DNA of 44,583 nt from Balneolaceae bacterium (GTDB lineage Bacteria; Bacteroidota; Rhodothermia; Balneolales; Balneolaceae). Within the stretch, counting starts at the first letter, position 1. Every line of letters begins with the position of its first letter. A program made the translations under genes and the position numbers. Of the stretch, positions 17,176 to 26,234 are shown piece by piece. The notes beneath the pieces are model-generated. The model saw only the letters and a list, made by a program, of their open reading frames with translations. It was not told the origin of the DNA and searched no databases. Location of the stretch: NCBI GenBank assembly GCA_007132385.1, contig SLOU01000086.1:1-44583 (forward strand). The letters are read 5' to 3'.

Positions 17176-18684
17176 TTAAAGTTCAACGGCAACAAAAATA
17201 TTATTACCCTGCCGATTCACTCGCATCAGCATCACTTCCTGACTGGCTGAAATGAGCCCGGAAACAACACTGTAAAATTCCTCTGAGTTGGTTACCGGTT
17301 GGTTCTGCAACTGGGTGATGACATCCCCTTGTCTGAGCCCCTGCCGGAAAGCACGACTGCCCCTGTTGATATCCGCCACAACCACGCCCTGAATATTTTC
17401 TGACAGTCTCAGTTGACGACGGATGTTTTCATTTAGTTCATCAACTGTAAAGCCAAGCTCTTCACGCAGATTCTCTTTCTCGTCGTCAGGCACTGCCGCT
17501 ACAGCTTCATCTTCCGGCATCTCTTCGAGTTCAACATTCAGGGTCATTCGTTCGCCGTCACGGAAGACCTTAAACTCAATTTCCGTTCCCGGTGCAGAAT
17601 TGGCAATTCCAAACCGGAATTGAGCCCAGTCACGAATCGGTTCTCCGTCCTTTTCAAGTAAAACATCTCCTTCACGAAGGCCGGCTTTATCGGCCGGGCC
17701 ATCCGCTACCACTTCACCGATCACCACTCCGAAATTCACATCCAGATCCAGTGCACGCGCCATGGTTCTGTCGACCATTGCCCCTTGTTGGATACCGAGA
17801 AAGCTTCGCACCACCCGTCCATCTTCGATGATCGACTCCATTACGGAACGAACCAGGTTAGACGGAATCGCGAACCCGATACCCTGACTTCCGCCCGAGC
17901 GGCTTGCGATAGCGGTGTTAATTCCAATCAGATGTCCATCCATATTGATCAGCGGCCCTCCTGAATTTCCGGGATTGATAGCTGCATCGGTCTGGATATA
18001 ATTCTCATAAGGGCTCAAACCGATATCGGCCCTCCCTTTTGCACTCACAACACCCATCGATACGGTATGGGCAAACTCGGCCCTGAGCGGGCTGCCGATG
18101 GCCAATACCAGTTCACCGACCCTCAATTGGTCACTGTCTCCCATTGTAATAGCCCGTAATCCTGAAGGGTCGACTCTCAATACGGCAACGTCACTTCCCG
18201 GATCTGTGCCGACGACCTCGGCATCCAGTTCATCACCATCAAAAGTTTTTACCCTGATTTCATCAGCATTGTCGATGACATGATTGTTGGTTATGATATA
18301 CCCTTCCTCGGAGACGATCACTCCGGACCCAAGCCCTTCCCGCTGAAATTCCCGCTCACGATCGAATCGCGGATCATCAAAAAAGAAAGAAAAAGGGGAA
18401 CGCATTTGCTGGCGAACCGTCTGCTGTGTGGTAATTGTAACAACCGTTGGATTGGTTCTTTCAGTAATATCGACGATTGCATCATTAAAAGCCTGTAATG
18501 CCATCACCGGTGAGGAAGCAGTTCCTTCTTCAGAAGACGCCGAAGAGGTATCACTTGTAGTTTCTGTTTCCGGCAGGTTAAACAATGAGGAGGTTTGCGG
18601 TTCATCTATGGCTGAGAAACTAAATCCTAGATACATGATGGCGACTGCGAGTACAGCCGTAAAACTTTTAAGCGTCGTGCTCAT
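17176..18684 (-). CDS. Periplasmic serine protease/chaperone, DegP/HtrA (Do) family
   Basis: The 502-residue product has an N-terminal signal or anchor helix (SFTAVLAVAIMYLGFSF) and a low-complexity Ser/Glu/Thr linker. The trypsin-like domain carries the complete triad His135 (NNHVID), Asp165 (GSDVAVLRV) and Ser241 (GNSGGPL). Two PDZ domains follow, at about 285-385 and 410-500. These proteases degrade or refold misfolded envelope proteins and trim during envelope stress. The long linker before the triad resembles the Q-linker of DegP. The small heat-shock gene lies upstream on the same strand, 300 bases away. Named DegP/DegQ-like since the two cannot be separated by sequence alone. Confidence 0.94.
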   Translation of the reverse strand: MSTTLKSFTAVLAVAIMYLGFSFSAIDEPQTSSLFNLPETETTSDTSSASSEEGTASSPVMALQAFNDAIVDITERTNPTVVTITTQQTVRQQMRSPFSFFFDDPRFDREREFQREGLGSGVIVSEEGYIITNNHVIDNADEIRVKTFDGDELDAEVVGTDPGSDVAVLRVDPSGLRAITMGDSDQLRVGELVLAIGSPLRAEFAHTVSMGVVSAKGRADIGLSPYENYIQTDAAINPGNSGGPLINMDGHLIGINTAIASRSGGSQGIGFAIPSNLVRSVMESIIEDGRVVRSFLGIQQGAMVDRTMARALDLDVNFGVVIGEVVADGPADKAGLREGDVLLEKDGEPIRDWAQFRFGIANSAPGTEIEFKVFRDGERMTLNVELEEMPEDEAVAAVPDDEKENLREELGFTVDELNENIRRQLRLSENIQGVVVADINRGSRAFRQGLRQGDVITQLQNQPVTNSEEFYSVVSGLISASQEVMLMRVNRQGNNIFVAVEL

Positions 18685-18985
18685 GGGTAATCCCTGTTTT
18701 TATTTCAATTTGATTAAGTTGTTAGGTCTGATTGTTTTGTTCAAAAACATTTTGTTTAACTGCAGATAAGAGGATATTATTGCACTTCTTTATGAATGGG
18801 CTTGTTTTTATGGCAATGCTCGCAATTTGTTTCATGAAACAGGATTAATCCCGGGCCATAACCTGCAGATAATCCGTATTGAGATCAGAAGATCTTTACA
18901 CGAATATGAATGCCGAGGCAGTGTTTCATCACTTGCCCCGGCGCTAACTAACCTGCTCTCTATGTTAGGGGATCGTTGTAAAGAT
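18685..18985. other. Intergenic region upstream of the degP-like gene
   Basis: About 300 bases separate the small heat-shock gene stop from the protease start. The protease promoter must lie here or further upstream. No exact TTG/TAnnTTTG pair, sigma-54 site or extended hairpin was found. I see nothing else to annotate. Confidence 0.5.
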
Positions 18986-19414
18986 CTACCTGATCTCTAT
19001 TTTCTTACTTTTGTTTACTTCACTTTTTTCGATGGTAATCTTTAGAACACCTTCCTTATAACCGGCTTTGATACTGTCCGGGTTGATGTTGTCCGGAAGT
19101 TGAAACGAACGGGTAAACGATCCATATCGTGATTCTACCCGGTGAAAGGTTTTTCCGTCCTGCTCATCCTTAAACTTGCGTTCACCACTAACAGTAAGTA
19201 TACCATTTTCCAGATTGACGGATATGTCATCCTTTTTCATTCCCGGAAGATGTACATCCACTTCATAATGCTTTTCCGTTTCCGAAAAATCGATTCCGGG
19301 TACAAAATTTCCACGGCGATTTGTAACCGCATCGTTGAAAAATTCATCCATGGCATCAGAAAATCGTTTACCAAAAACATCGACATCGGGTCTAGACTGC
19401 CTGATAATTGTCAT
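18986..19414 (-). CDS. Small heat-shock protein (Hsp20/alpha-crystallin)
   Basis: The 142-residue product has the Hsp20 layout: a short N-terminal arm, an alpha-crystallin domain from about residue 40 and a C-terminal tail ending KSKKIEIR, the I-x-I/V-type anchor. Within the domain are the typical blocks YEVDVHLPGMKKDDI, LTVSGERK, GSFTRSFQLP and the GVLKITI motif near the end. It is an ATP-independent holdase that binds unfolding proteins in the cytosol. ATG 19414 follows GGAG by 7 bases. The upstream region contains a sigma-54-like promoter and a 9-9-9 inverted repeat, suggesting stress control. Confidence 0.95.
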   Translation of the reverse strand: MTIIRQSRPDVDVFGKRFSDAMDEFFNDAVTNRRGNFVPGIDFSETEKHYEVDVHLPGMKKDDISVNLENGILTVSGERKFKDEQDGKTFHRVESRYGSFTRSFQLPDNINPDSIKAGYKEGVLKITIEKSEVNKSKKIEIR

Positions 19415-19440
19415 AATATTCTCCGTTTATTTATTTAACG

Positions 19441-19467
19441 TTTATAACTCGGTTTTCGTTATAAACA
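19441..19467 (-). promoter_or_regulatory. 9-9-9 inverted repeat (CIRCE-like spacing) in the small heat-shock gene leader
   Basis: GTTTATAAC (19441-19449) and GTTATAAAC (19459-19467) are perfect inverted 9-mers separated by 9 bases. The HrcA operator CIRCE has the same 9-9-9 layout but a different sequence. The repeat covers the transcription start predicted from the sigma-54-like site and ends 27 bases before the ATG. It could be a repressor operator or an RNA hairpin in the leader. Confidence 0.55.
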
Positions 19468-19471
19468 GTCG

Positions 19472-19487
19472 CAATCTTTGTGCCAAC
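19472..19487 (-). promoter_or_regulatory. Sigma-54 (RpoN)-type -24/-12 promoter
   Basis: Read on the minus strand, TTGGCAC, five bases (AAAGA) and TTGC place GG and GC exactly 10 bases apart, as in the sigma-54 consensus TGGCAC-N5-TTGC. Transcription would begin near 19461, about 47 bases before the small heat-shock ATG. Such a promoter would need an enhancer-binding activator, none of which is encoded in this window. Confidence 0.55.
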
Positions 19488-19683
19488 GCGGGGAAAAATA
19501 ATCGGCTCTGACACTTTATAACCGGATTGATGTCTGTTTTACAGTATATATAACGCAGACGGTAGGCCTGTCATTATGTATTGGACACAGTGACGGTAAA
19601 TTCTTTCTGAAACTGACGTTTTAACGGAACCGGAGGGTCGAGTTGTACACAACAGGGTTTAGCTCACCCTGCAAACCCGAGTA

Positions 19684-19829
19684 GAGGGCTTTGCAAAACC
19701 AGGGATTTTATTCGAGGTCGAGGTCAAGGCCAGAGGGAGATTGAAACCGCAAGATATAGTCCATATGTGAGGATTTTTACTGACCAATAACGAAGGCATC
19801 GGAAAAAAGACCGAATGTGCAAAGCACTC
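19684..19829. repeat. Possible MITE-like intergenic element with imperfect terminal inverted repeats
   Basis: GAGGGCTTTGCA (19684-19695) and TGCAAAGCACTC (19818-19829) are inverted copies with one mismatch in 12, bracketing 122 bases of non-coding DNA. The interior has a short purine-rich direct repeat (GAGGTCGAGGTCAAGG). No gene is visible in the surrounding 19488-19877 stretch. Confidence 0.35.
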
Positions 19830-19877
19830 GGTTAGATTATCGGGAAAAAGGTATAAATAGAGTTTACCTAAACAATT

Positions 19878-21269
19878 CTACCTTTTGTACCCTTCATTCC
19901 ATTCTTTTGCAACCAGGAATGCCATTTCCAGGCTTTGTTCATAGTTAAGCCGGGGGTCGCAATAGGTCTCATAATTTCGCTTCAGACCTGCCTCATTAAG
20001 GCCGTTCGCGCCTCCAACACATTCGGTGACATTGTCTCCGGTAAGCTCCAGGTGAACTCCGCCGAGGTAGTTCGCCTCCGAACGGTGGATGGCAAAAGTT
20101 GCTTTCAGTTCATCCAGGATATCATCAAAATTCCGCGTTTTCACATTTTCGGTTGTAGCAAAAGTATTGCCGTGCATAGGATCACAACTCCAGACAACCG
20201 GAAATCCTTCCCTGTTGACCGCCTTGATCAACCCTGGCAGATCTTTCTCAACTTCCTTGATTCCGAAACGGGTAATAATCACAATTTTCCCCGCTTCATG
20301 CGCCGGGTTGAGTTTTTGAATCAAACGAAGAATTTCGTCCCGGTCAAACGGCGGACCCACTTTGATTCCTATCGGGTTTTGAATTCCTTTCAGGTACTCT
20401 GCATGTGCATTATCGATGCTTCTTGTCCGGTTGCCCAGCCATACCATATGAGAGCTGAGGTTGTACCAGCCGGTTCTGCGAGGCACTCTGCGGGTCTGAG
20501 CCGCATCATAGTAAAGATTCAGTGCCTCGTGAGAAGTATACATATCGACCTTATGGAGTGTATTAAACTGATTAGGCGTTATCGACTCCATAAAACTCAC
20601 CGCCTTGTTGATGGAGTGCACCATCTGTTCATACTCCTTGTAGTAGACATTATTCTTCATAAAATCGAGCTCCCATTGCTCGGGGTGCTGAAGATCGGCA
20701 AACCCTTCATCGGATAATGCACGCAAAAAGTTGAGCGTTAACGCCGCTTTGTTGTAGGCCGTGACCATCCGTTGCGGGTCGGGCTGTCGCGCTTCTTTAT
20801 CCGGCTCGATACTATTGATCAAATCTCCCCGGTAGTTCAGCATTTTTTCACCACCGACTTCTTCATAATCTTTTGAGCGTGGCTTGGCATACTGACCGGC
20901 AATCCTGCCAACACGAACAACCGGAGTACCCATTTCATGGATCATGATAAAACTCATCTGCAGGAGCACCTTCAGAAGGTTCACGATTTTTGGGGCATTA
21001 CAGGCATTAAACGTCTCGGCACAATCTCCGCCCTGCAACAGAAATGCATTCCCGGCAGAAACCTCGGCAAGTTTTTGTTTCAGCGCCTCGATCTCCCATG
21101 AAGTGATCAATGGCGGTAAAAATCTCAATTCATCATACACTTTCTGAAGCTCATTAACATCAGGATATGGCGGCAATTGATTGATCTCATGATCGATCCA
21201 TGAAAGCGGGTGCCATTCGCCCTGATTGAATTTACTGGACTTCTTGAGGGGTGGTAATTTTATTGCCAT
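19878..21269 (-). CDS. 3-deoxy-D-arabino-heptulosonate-7-phosphate synthase, class II
   Basis: The 463-residue enzyme joins phosphoenolpyruvate and erythrose-4-phosphate in the first step of the shikimate pathway. Its class II (plant/Mycobacterium type) identity is shown by the early QGGDCAETF with metal-ligand Cys83, RVGRIAGQYAKPRS, and the late ITRFG, WSCDPMHGNT and GGVHLELTGDNVTECVGG blocks. Length is typical. It is divergent from uvrA with ~310 bases between the starts and has no shikimate-pathway neighbours. Cytosolic; feedback regulation cannot be read from the sequence. Confidence 0.96.
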   Translation of the reverse strand: MAIKLPPLKKSSKFNQGEWHPLSWIDHEINQLPPYPDVNELQKVYDELRFLPPLITSWEIEALKQKLAEVSAGNAFLLQGGDCAETFNACNAPKIVNLLKVLLQMSFIMIHEMGTPVVRVGRIAGQYAKPRSKDYEEVGGEKMLNYRGDLINSIEPDKEARQPDPQRMVTAYNKAALTLNFLRALSDEGFADLQHPEQWELDFMKNNVYYKEYEQMVHSINKAVSFMESITPNQFNTLHKVDMYTSHEALNLYYDAAQTRRVPRRTGWYNLSSHMVWLGNRTRSIDNAHAEYLKGIQNPIGIKVGPPFDRDEILRLIQKLNPAHEAGKIVIITRFGIKEVEKDLPGLIKAVNREGFPVVWSCDPMHGNTFATTENVKTRNFDDILDELKATFAIHRSEANYLGGVHLELTGDNVTECVGGANGLNEAGLKRNYETYCDPRLNYEQSLEMAFLVAKEWNEGYKR

Positions 21270-21578
21270 TGAAAAATCGTGTTACTTAAAAAAATTTTGA
21301 TAGAAATTATTAAACTATTTGCAAGCTTTAAATATATCAATAATTTCGCTGCATTTCCTGCCCGGCCACAATTTGTTTCGATAAGTTTTTGAAAGGAAGC
21401 CTGGAGCTTCGATAAGCTTTCGCATGGAAACCCGGAACGGGGAATGTAAATACAAATCACGAAAATCGCATCCTCCTTCATGCGATTCAAAACAGATTTT
21501 TTCTTCATAAAGAACGTGAGTTTCGCCTTCCTCTTTTGTATCTTTCCAGATTAACCTCAACCACAATCCGAATCTCTT

Positions 21579-24440
21579 TTGCAGCAACATATCATCGTCC
21601 GCGGTGCCCGTGAACACAATTTGAAAAACATCGACGTGGATATTCCACGGGAAAGGCTTGTCGTTGTCACCGGGCTCTCCGGTTCGGGGAAATCCTCCCT
21701 GGCATTCGACACAATCTATGCAGAGGGCCAACGCCGGTTCATGGAATCTCTTTCGGCCTATGCCCGGCAGTTTCTGGGTATGATGGAACGCCCGGATGTG
21801 GATTTCATCGACGGGCTCTCCCCGGTTATCTCCATCGACCAGAAAACCACCAACCGTAATCCCCGCTCTACCGTAGGCACGGTTACCGAAATATACGATT
21901 ATCTACGCCTTCTATATGCCCGGATCGGAGAACCGTACTCCTACCTGACCGGTAACAAAATGGCCAAGCAGTCGCCCGACCAGGTACTCGAATCCATTAT
22001 GGAGTTGCCATCAGGCACAAAAGCTTATTGCCTGGCGCCGGTAGTCCGCGGACGAAAAGGCCATTACCGGGAACTCTTCGAACAAATGCAAAAACAGGGA
22101 TTTATTAAAGCACGGGTTGATGGAGAGCTGGTGGATCTTGAAGATGGAATGAAACTCGACCGGTACAAAACCCACAATATCGAGGTGGTGGTCGACCGGT
22201 TCGTAATTAGTGACAAAAGCCGTAAACGGATCTCCGAAAGTGTGCGAATGGCCCTGGAGATGGCCGATGGAAACCTGATTCTTGGTATTCAAAACGAAGC
22301 AAAAGAGCTCGAAGACCGCGTTTTTTCCATGAATTTATTTGACCCTGAAAGCGGCCTTGCCTACGAGGATCCTGCACCAAATCTTTTTTCCTTTAACTCC
22401 CCTTATGGAGCTTGCAAAACGTGCAACGGCCTCGGCTACATCTACGATATGAGCCGTGATTTGGTAGTCCCAAACCCAAAACAAACCATTCGTGAAGGTG
22501 GAATTCGTTTCCTGGGTGAACCACGCGATATATTTGCTTTCAAACAGCTCAAAGCTATTCTGGAAACCGTAAACCTCGATTTTGATACACCCATCAGCGA
22601 GTTTTCGGATGAGGCGCTGAACCTGCTTTTTGAGGGAGGCGGTGATGAAAAATTTAATGTCCACTACGACTTCAAAGACAGTAATGTCACGTATAAGCAC
22701 CGTTTTTCCGGACTCAGGACGATGATTCGTGAACAATACGAGGAAAGTAAATCCAACAAGCAGCGGGATAAAGCCAAAGCGTTTCTCTCCAGGGTTTCCT
22801 GCAGCTCTTGTGGCGGCGGACGTCTCAGCCGGGAAGCACTTTCCTACAAGATCGATTCCAATACAATCCAGGATCTTGTCACACAGGATATCCATTCCCT
22901 GCGCAGAACGGTCGGGAACCTGAAACTGAACGTCCGTCAGCGGACAATCGGCAAGCAGGTGCTCAAAGAGGTAATTGACCGGATCGACTTTCTGCTGAAT
23001 GTAGGGCTGGGCTATCTGACTCTCGACAGGGAAGCGCAAACCCTGAGCGGCGGTGAAGCCCAGCGCATTCGCCTGGCAACCCAAATCGGTACTCAATTGG
23101 TGGGGGTACTCTATATCCTGGACGAACCGAGTATCGGCCTTCATCAAAAAGATAACATTAAACTGATCCGTTCCCTTCAAACGCTGCGGGACCTAGGCAA
23201 TACCGTGATCGTGGTAGAACACGACCGGGAAACGATCGAACAGGCCGATTATGTGATCGACCTCGGTCCGGGAGCCGGCCGGCAGGGAGGCGAGATTGTA
23301 ACGCAGGGCCGCCCGAATCAACTGGACAAACAATCGCTCACAGCACGCTTTATGAGTGACGAAGAGGTGATCCCAATTCCCGCAAACCGGCGAAACGGTA
23401 CGAAGAAAACGATCACTCTCCTGGGGGCACGGGGCCACAACCTGGCGAATGTGACTCTGAACCTTCCATTGGCCAAATTTATCTGTGTAACCGGGGTCAG
23501 CGGCAGCGGAAAAAGCTCGTTGATTAACCAGACGCTGGAACCGATTCTCTCTTCCCATTTTTACAACTCCAAGTCTGTCCCACTGCCCTACGACGACGCC
23601 GAAGGAATTGATAATGTTGATAAAGTGATCTCCATCGATCAAAGCCCGATCGGCCGCACACCCCGTTCCAATCCGGGCACCTATACCAAAGTGTTTGACC
23701 ATATCCGGGCGTTATTTGCAGAGTTGCCGGAATCAAAAATCCGCGGCTATGATCAGGGGCGCTTCTCCTTTAATGTCAAAGGCGGGCGATGCGAAACCTG
23801 TAGTGGCGATGGCGTGAGAAAAATTGAAATGAATTTCCTTCCGGATGTCTATGTCGATTGTGAAGAGTGTAACGGTAAACGGTACAACCGGGAAACCCTC
23901 GAAATCCATTACCGTGAAAAGAATATTTCTGAAGTGCTTGATATGACTGCCGACCAGGCGCTTGAATTCTTCGATTCGCTGCCTGCTGTCAAACGCAAGC
24001 TTCAGACGCTGGTAGATGTCGGTCTCGGATATTTGCGGTTGGGTCAGCCGAGCACCACTCTTAGCGGCGGCGAAGCACAGCGTATCAAGCTGGCGCGTGA
24101 GCTCTCCAAAATCGGCACGGGAGATACCCTCTACATTATGGACGAACCGACCACCGGCCTCCATTTTCAGGACGTACGGATGCTGGTGGATGTCATCCAG
24201 CAGCTAGTGGACAAGGGCAATACCGTTATTGTCATTGAGCATAACCTCGACCTGATCAAGGCGGCCGACTGGATCATCGACCTGGGTCCGGATGGTGGCA
24301 ATGCAGGCGGACAGATCATCGCAGAAGGCACCCCGGAACAGCTTGCCGAAAAGCATGAAGCAAGCTATACAGGCCGCTATCTGAAGGAGGAGTTTGAACG
24401 GCTGAAAGCACGAACGGATCAGATGCAAATGCAAAATTAA
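21579..24440 (+). CDS. uvrA: Excinuclease ABC subunit A
   Basis: The 953-residue product is the damage-recognition ATPase of nucleotide excision repair. It has two ABC modules: Walker [10 protein letters not shown] at 32-40 and GVSGSGKSS at 639-647, with signatures LSGGEAQRI at 489 and at 828. Zinc-binding Cys pairs are present ([33 protein letters not shown]). The only usable start after the in-frame TAA at 21552 is TTG 21579, giving [15 protein letters not shown], the expected N-terminus. No clear Shine-Dalgarno precedes it. The TAA overlaps the convergent MscS stop by 4 bases. Confidence 0.97.
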   Translation: MQQHIIVRGAREHNLKNIDVDIPRERLVVVTGLSGSGKSSLAFDTIYAEGQRRFMESLSAYARQFLGMMERPDVDFIDGLSPVISIDQKTTNRNPRSTVGTVTEIYDYLRLLYARIGEPYSYLTGNKMAKQSPDQVLESIMELPSGTKAYCLAPVVRGRKGHYRELFEQMQKQGFIKARVDGELVDLEDGMKLDRYKTHNIEVVVDRFVISDKSRKRISESVRMALEMADGNLILGIQNEAKELEDRVFSMNLFDPESGLAYEDPAPNLFSFNSPYGACKTCNGLGYIYDMSRDLVVPNPKQTIREGGIRFLGEPRDIFAFKQLKAILETVNLDFDTPISEFSDEALNLLFEGGGDEKFNVHYDFKDSNVTYKHRFSGLRTMIREQYEESKSNKQRDKAKAFLSRVSCSSCGGGRLSREALSYKIDSNTIQDLVTQDIHSLRRTVGNLKLNVRQRTIGKQVLKEVIDRIDFLLNVGLGYLTLDREAQTLSGGEAQRIRLATQIGTQLVGVLYILDEPSIGLHQKDNIKLIRSLQTLRDLGNTVIVVEHDRETIEQADYVIDLGPGAGRQGGEIVTQGRPNQLDKQSLTARFMSDEEVIPIPANRRNGTKKTITLLGARGHNLANVTLNLPLAKFICVTGVSGSGKSSLINQTLEPILSSHFYNSKSVPLPYDDAEGIDNVDKVISIDQSPIGRTPRSNPGTYTKVFDHIRALFAELPESKIRGYDQGRFSFNVKGGRCETCSGDGVRKIEMNFLPDVYVDCEECNGKRYNRETLEIHYREKNISEVLDMTADQALEFFDSLPAVKRKLQTLVDVGLGYLRLGQPSTTLSGGEAQRIKLARELSKIGTGDTLYIMDEPTTGLHFQDVRMLVDVIQQLVDKGNTVIVIEHNLDLIKAADWIIDLGPDGGNAGGQIIAEGTPEQLAEKHEASYTGRYLKEEFERLKARTDQMQMQN

Positions 24441-25318
24441 TTCGGTTCCCCGGCCTCTACGACACTGTCCATGCGGACATGCACAGTACTCAGATCCACA
24501 GCAGAAGTTACGTCCGCACTGAATGTAAATTTTTCCCTTATCAGGGCCAGCCGGCAAGCTTCCATTGCTGAAGACCGGATAACCGGCAAAGACAACTCCT
24601 GATCCCTGACGTTAATCCAGAAAAATACCTGCAGTTCAACATAATCGGGATCAAATCCCTTGATCGACACCGAAGGCGCCGGCTTTTTTATGACTCCCTT
24701 TGATTTTTTAATGGTTTGCAGTAATAGATCGGTCGCCGCTTTGGCATCATCAGCGTAGTCGATCCCAACGGTAAATTGTCCTCTGCGGAGCCCATCCATC
24801 GTATAATTGTGAAGAGGCCTGGTAAAGAGTTGAGCACTGGGTATAAAAATATCGCATCCGTCACCGGTTCGAATATGGGTATGGCGTAAATGAATATTCT
24901 GCACCCTGCCCTGCAGCCCTGCCGATTCTATCAAATCCCCTTTATTAAACGGGCGGCTGAAGGCAAGAAAAAATCCGGCCAGCAGATTTTCTCCGATATC
25001 GCGAAAGGCAAAACCCAGCATAATCGCCACAAGCCCTCCCCCGGCAAGCAGGCTTGCAGCAAAAGTCTGAAATCCGATGATGTTGAGAAAAAAGATAAAA
25101 CCGATAAAAACAGAAACCCCTACTATTAACCTTTGAAAATAGTGCAGGTTTGTTTCCGACAGGGATGTTCTGCCTAATATCCCGTCATAAACCCGGCTGA
25201 TCAACTTCCCCGCAAAGTAAAACAATAAAATGACGACAATGCCGAATGCAATTCGCGGAAACATCGATGCAAACTGCTCCAGTTCAGCGAACAAACTTTC
25301 AGAAAACGTTTCAATCAT
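24437..25318 (-). CDS. Small-conductance mechanosensitive channel (MscS family)
   Basis: From ATG 25318 the product has 293 residues. Membrane helices lie near 20-40, 65-85 and 90-115; the third is the Gly/Ala-rich pore helix (ASLLAGGGLVAIMLGFAF). The MscS beta domain follows (GDLIESAGLQGRVQNIHLRHTHIRT, IPSAQLFTRPLHNYT). These channels open under membrane tension and release solutes on osmotic downshock. An ATG at 25393 would add 25 residues of non-family-like sequence and was not chosen. The stop overlaps that of uvrA tail to tail. Confidence 0.92.
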   Translation of the reverse strand: MIETFSESLFAELEQFASMFPRIAFGIVVILLFYFAGKLISRVYDGILGRTSLSETNLHYFQRLIVGVSVFIGFIFFLNIIGFQTFAASLLAGGGLVAIMLGFAFRDIGENLLAGFFLAFSRPFNKGDLIESAGLQGRVQNIHLRHTHIRTGDGCDIFIPSAQLFTRPLHNYTMDGLRRGQFTVGIDYADDAKAATDLLLQTIKKSKGVIKKPAPSVSIKGFDPDYVELQVFFWINVRDQELSLPVIRSSAMEACRLALIREKFTFSADVTSAVDLSTVHVRMDSVVEAGEPN

Positions 25319-25519
25319 AACAAATTCAGATATTGAAGTGGAAGTAATAGTGAATGATGAAATACTCCCGGGCAGAGCCATTTGAAAATTCATTGCCTGG
25401 CAAAGCTCTCAGGAAAATTCTTCGATTACCTAAACAGGTTTTTTACGATTTGCATTTCCTGTGTATGAAACAAGCATTATAAACGTTCAAACTTTGTTAG
25501 CCAATTTCGAAAATCGTGT

Positions 25520-25550
25520 TTGTCAACTGTCGAACTTCTCACTATTTTTG
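25520..25550 (+). promoter_or_regulatory. Bacteroidota-type promoter immediately before a start codon
   Basis: TTG at 25520-25522, then 20 bases, then TATTTTTG at 25543-25550, an exact TAnnTTTG. The predicted transcription start falls at about 25555-25557, the first base of the ATG, so the mRNA may be leaderless. This also argues against the in-frame upstream start at 25461. Confidence 0.5.
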
Positions 25551-25556
25551 AGCTTC

Positions 25557-26105
25557 ATGAAACTATTCCGTATACATATCCTGAAGTGGATTGTCAGCCT
25601 GATGCTGACACTCGGACTTGCCGTTCACCTCGCCATACCCTATTCGAGCAAGGCTCAGAAAACAGCATTTGCCCAGTGGCTTGACAGGAATGTGGTTGAA
25701 AACGGTGAGGAAAGTGAAATCACCATTCGGTCGCATATCAAGCAACTGCCGTTTAAGAGTGAAAATTTCCCACTCTTTCTTCAGGAAGCTTCACTTCTGG
25801 TGGCCAATCACAAAAATGATTTCAATATTCCGATTGGCAATACCCAGGAAAAAGATATCAGCAAGTGGCTTGTCAAACAGTGGACACAGCATGAAAGTCA
25901 GACGACCAAGTCGGATGCCTTACTGCCTGAAACGATTAAATCGTCCCTTAAATGGCTATTGCAACATCAACCGGTTTCCGGTTTGTTTTTTGCTACGGAG
26001 CAGGAGTTTGTTCCGTTGCTGAAAGAATCGATTAAAAACCTGATTTTCGTCACTCAATCCGAGCCTATCCCGTTTTTGAGTGGTATCTCGATCAACGCTC
26101 CCTAG
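25557..26105 (+). CDS. Exported protein of unknown function
   Basis: The 182-residue product begins MKLFRIHILKWIVSLMLTLGLAVHLA with probable cleavage near AIPYSSKAQ. The mature part is helical and polar (TAFAQWLDRNVVENGEESE, ISKWLVKQWTQHES) and contains no motif I recognise. It ends with TAG. It sits between the MscS gene, which is divergent, and secD, 129 bases downstream on the same strand. That could mean a link to the envelope but proves nothing. Confidence 0.7.
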   Translation: MKLFRIHILKWIVSLMLTLGLAVHLAIPYSSKAQKTAFAQWLDRNVVENGEESEITIRSHIKQLPFKSENFPLFLQEASLLVANHKNDFNIPIGNTQEKDISKWLVKQWTQHESQTTKSDALLPETIKSSLKWLLQHQPVSGLFFATEQEFVPLLKESIKNLIFVTQSEPIPFLSGISINAP

Positions 26106-26234
26106 TACCCGCTATCCTTCTCTTTCGATTTTATCATATTTACGGGCGAAATCTGTCTGGATTTCCGCACTGTTCGGAATATCATTCCTTAATCAAGACT
26201 TTTTTAATTAACCAATTCAAAAAAATTAAATACC

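Noticed and set aside
22335-23180. A 281-codon minus-strand frame opposite uvrA
   Set aside because: uvrA is certain on the other strand; the antisense peptide has no recognisable motif.
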